Shown: piece after piece, positions 63,260-64,000 of the stretch
Layout: each line of letters starts with the position of its first letter
Position numbering within the stretch: the first letter of the stretch is position 1
Source: Leptidea sinapis
Lineage: Eukaryota; Arthropoda; Insecta; Lepidoptera; Pieridae
Length of the DNA stretch: 64,000 bases
Direction of reading: 5' to 3'
Assembly (NCBI RefSeq): GCF_905404315.1
Contig: NC_066312.1
Coordinates: 8,605,001-8,669,000, forward strand
Made by a program: the position numbers and the translations under genes
The notes under the pieces: generated by a model
What the model saw: only the letters and a program-made list of their open reading frames with translations
Database searches by the model: none
What the model was told of the DNA's origin: nothing

Positions 63260-63930
63260 GTGGCCGTAGCTAGTGAAATTACTAGGTTAATAAGTGCTAA
63301 ATTCTTACGGTCGTGCCCAATATGCTATCTACAGATAGAGATAAATTACTACCTGCTACTGTCAGTGATTAGCAGTCAATAATCTGAAGCTGTCCCAATA
63401 TACCCGATAAGTCATTCTTATCGCTTTATATTGGGACGCGTGAAATGCAATTTCCATACAAACTTGTATCGCTGGTAAGCTATACGTCGTCCCATTGACA
63501 GACAGCGTATATGGATAAGGTGAGTTTCCGTTGATATGTTTATTGGGACAGAAAAGTCAAACATAGTTACGATTTTTATCTCATGTAAGAGATACACTGA
63601 ATATTGGGAACGGCCGTTAATGAGCTCAATCGCAATGGCGTCAGAATTCATGTTTTTACAAGACTACTGAGCATGAGATTCATCTCTACAGTCACTTTTC
63701 CTCACAAAAACGGCCTTACCGCAAAGTTATAATCTCTTCCACCCGCCGCATTTTCGGAGAGAAAACGTAACAAAACTACTTTTACATTAACAATATTAGT
63801 GTGGAAGTATAGATTAATTCGAAGTTTGGAGAGCAGCACAGTATTTCGTATCTCGCCCTAATTTTAAAGCAAATCCTATTTTGTATGCTCAAGTTCTCAG
63901 TTAAACTTCATCAGTATTTATAAATAACGT
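63260..63930. other. No recognisable gene
   Basis: Begins with a trace of an R2-type block (GTAGCTAGTGAAATTACTAG). The rest is unassigned, with a perfect-looking but short ATTGGGA repeat theme (63,394, 63,431, 63,541, 63,602). Confidence 0.35.
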
Positions 63931-63937
63931 GATATAT

Positions 63938-64000
63938 TATATTAAAAAAAAAAGCCCGCTGAGTTTCTTGCGCCCATTCTTCTCAGGTCTGAGGCAGTCT
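63938..64000 (+). repeat. LINE 3' fragment, R4 family, cut by the window end
   Basis: AAAAGCCCGCTGAGTTTCTT, GCGCCCATTCTTCTCAGGTC, TGAGGCAGTCT. It continues beyond the window. Confidence 0.65.

Noticed and set aside
1..64000. A bacterial, plasmid or viral system
   Set aside because: No operons, Shine-Dalgarno spacing, rRNA or long ORFs; composition, spliced-type signals and repeat families are those of an insect nuclear genome.

Overview
This window looks like intergenic or intronic DNA from a moth or butterfly (Lepidoptera). It is AT-rich, has no dense coding, no operon structure and no bacterial gene signals. It is filled with decayed copies of repeat families that I recognise from lepidopteran genomes: Lep1-type non-autonomous Helitrons (5' TC, 3' CTAG, A^T insertion), 3' ends of several LINE families, RTE-clade reverse-transcriptase tails ending in (GAT)n, tRNA-derived SINEs with (ATT)n tails, several MITE families and one mariner relic. 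I cannot name the species.

Layout. 0-5 kb: back-to-back LINE and RTE relics, one Helitron, then a LINE/R2-type patchwork. 5-9 kb: LINE 3' ends, a pentanucleotide array and a hairpin MITE flanked by 13-bp direct repeats. 10-12 kb: a GC-rich repeat with a conserved ATG (partner at 28.8 kb) and one exon-like segment. 13-14.5 kb: a TTAA-flanked MITE split by a LINE, then a tRNA-derived SINE. 15-21.6 kb: Helitrons, a tRNA-like element and two small candidate genes (a signal-peptide exon at 16.9 kb and a two-exon 32-residue ORF at 20.9-21.6 kb with a Helitron in its intron). 21.7-31 kb: more repeats, a MITE family in two inverted copies, inverted structures at 25.7 kb and the second TTAA MITE. 31-46 kb: Helitrons including a rearranged composite, RTE tails, nested MITEs, tandem tRNA-like units and a 0.42-kb inverted duplication around a 1-kb spacer. 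46-64 kb: Helitrons, a third TTAA MITE, RTE tails, the mariner relic, a 0.54-kb TIR element and a dense repeat cluster to the end.

No complete conventional host gene can be supported. Every protein match I trust comes from a transposable element: RTE and LINE reverse-transcriptase C-termini and mariner transposase, all broken by stops or frameshifts. The most informative signals are structural: covarying 3' hairpins between Helitron subfamilies, nested insertions with target duplications, the inverted duplication, and two small spliced ORFs that need transcript evidence. I did not find a convincing new functional system.
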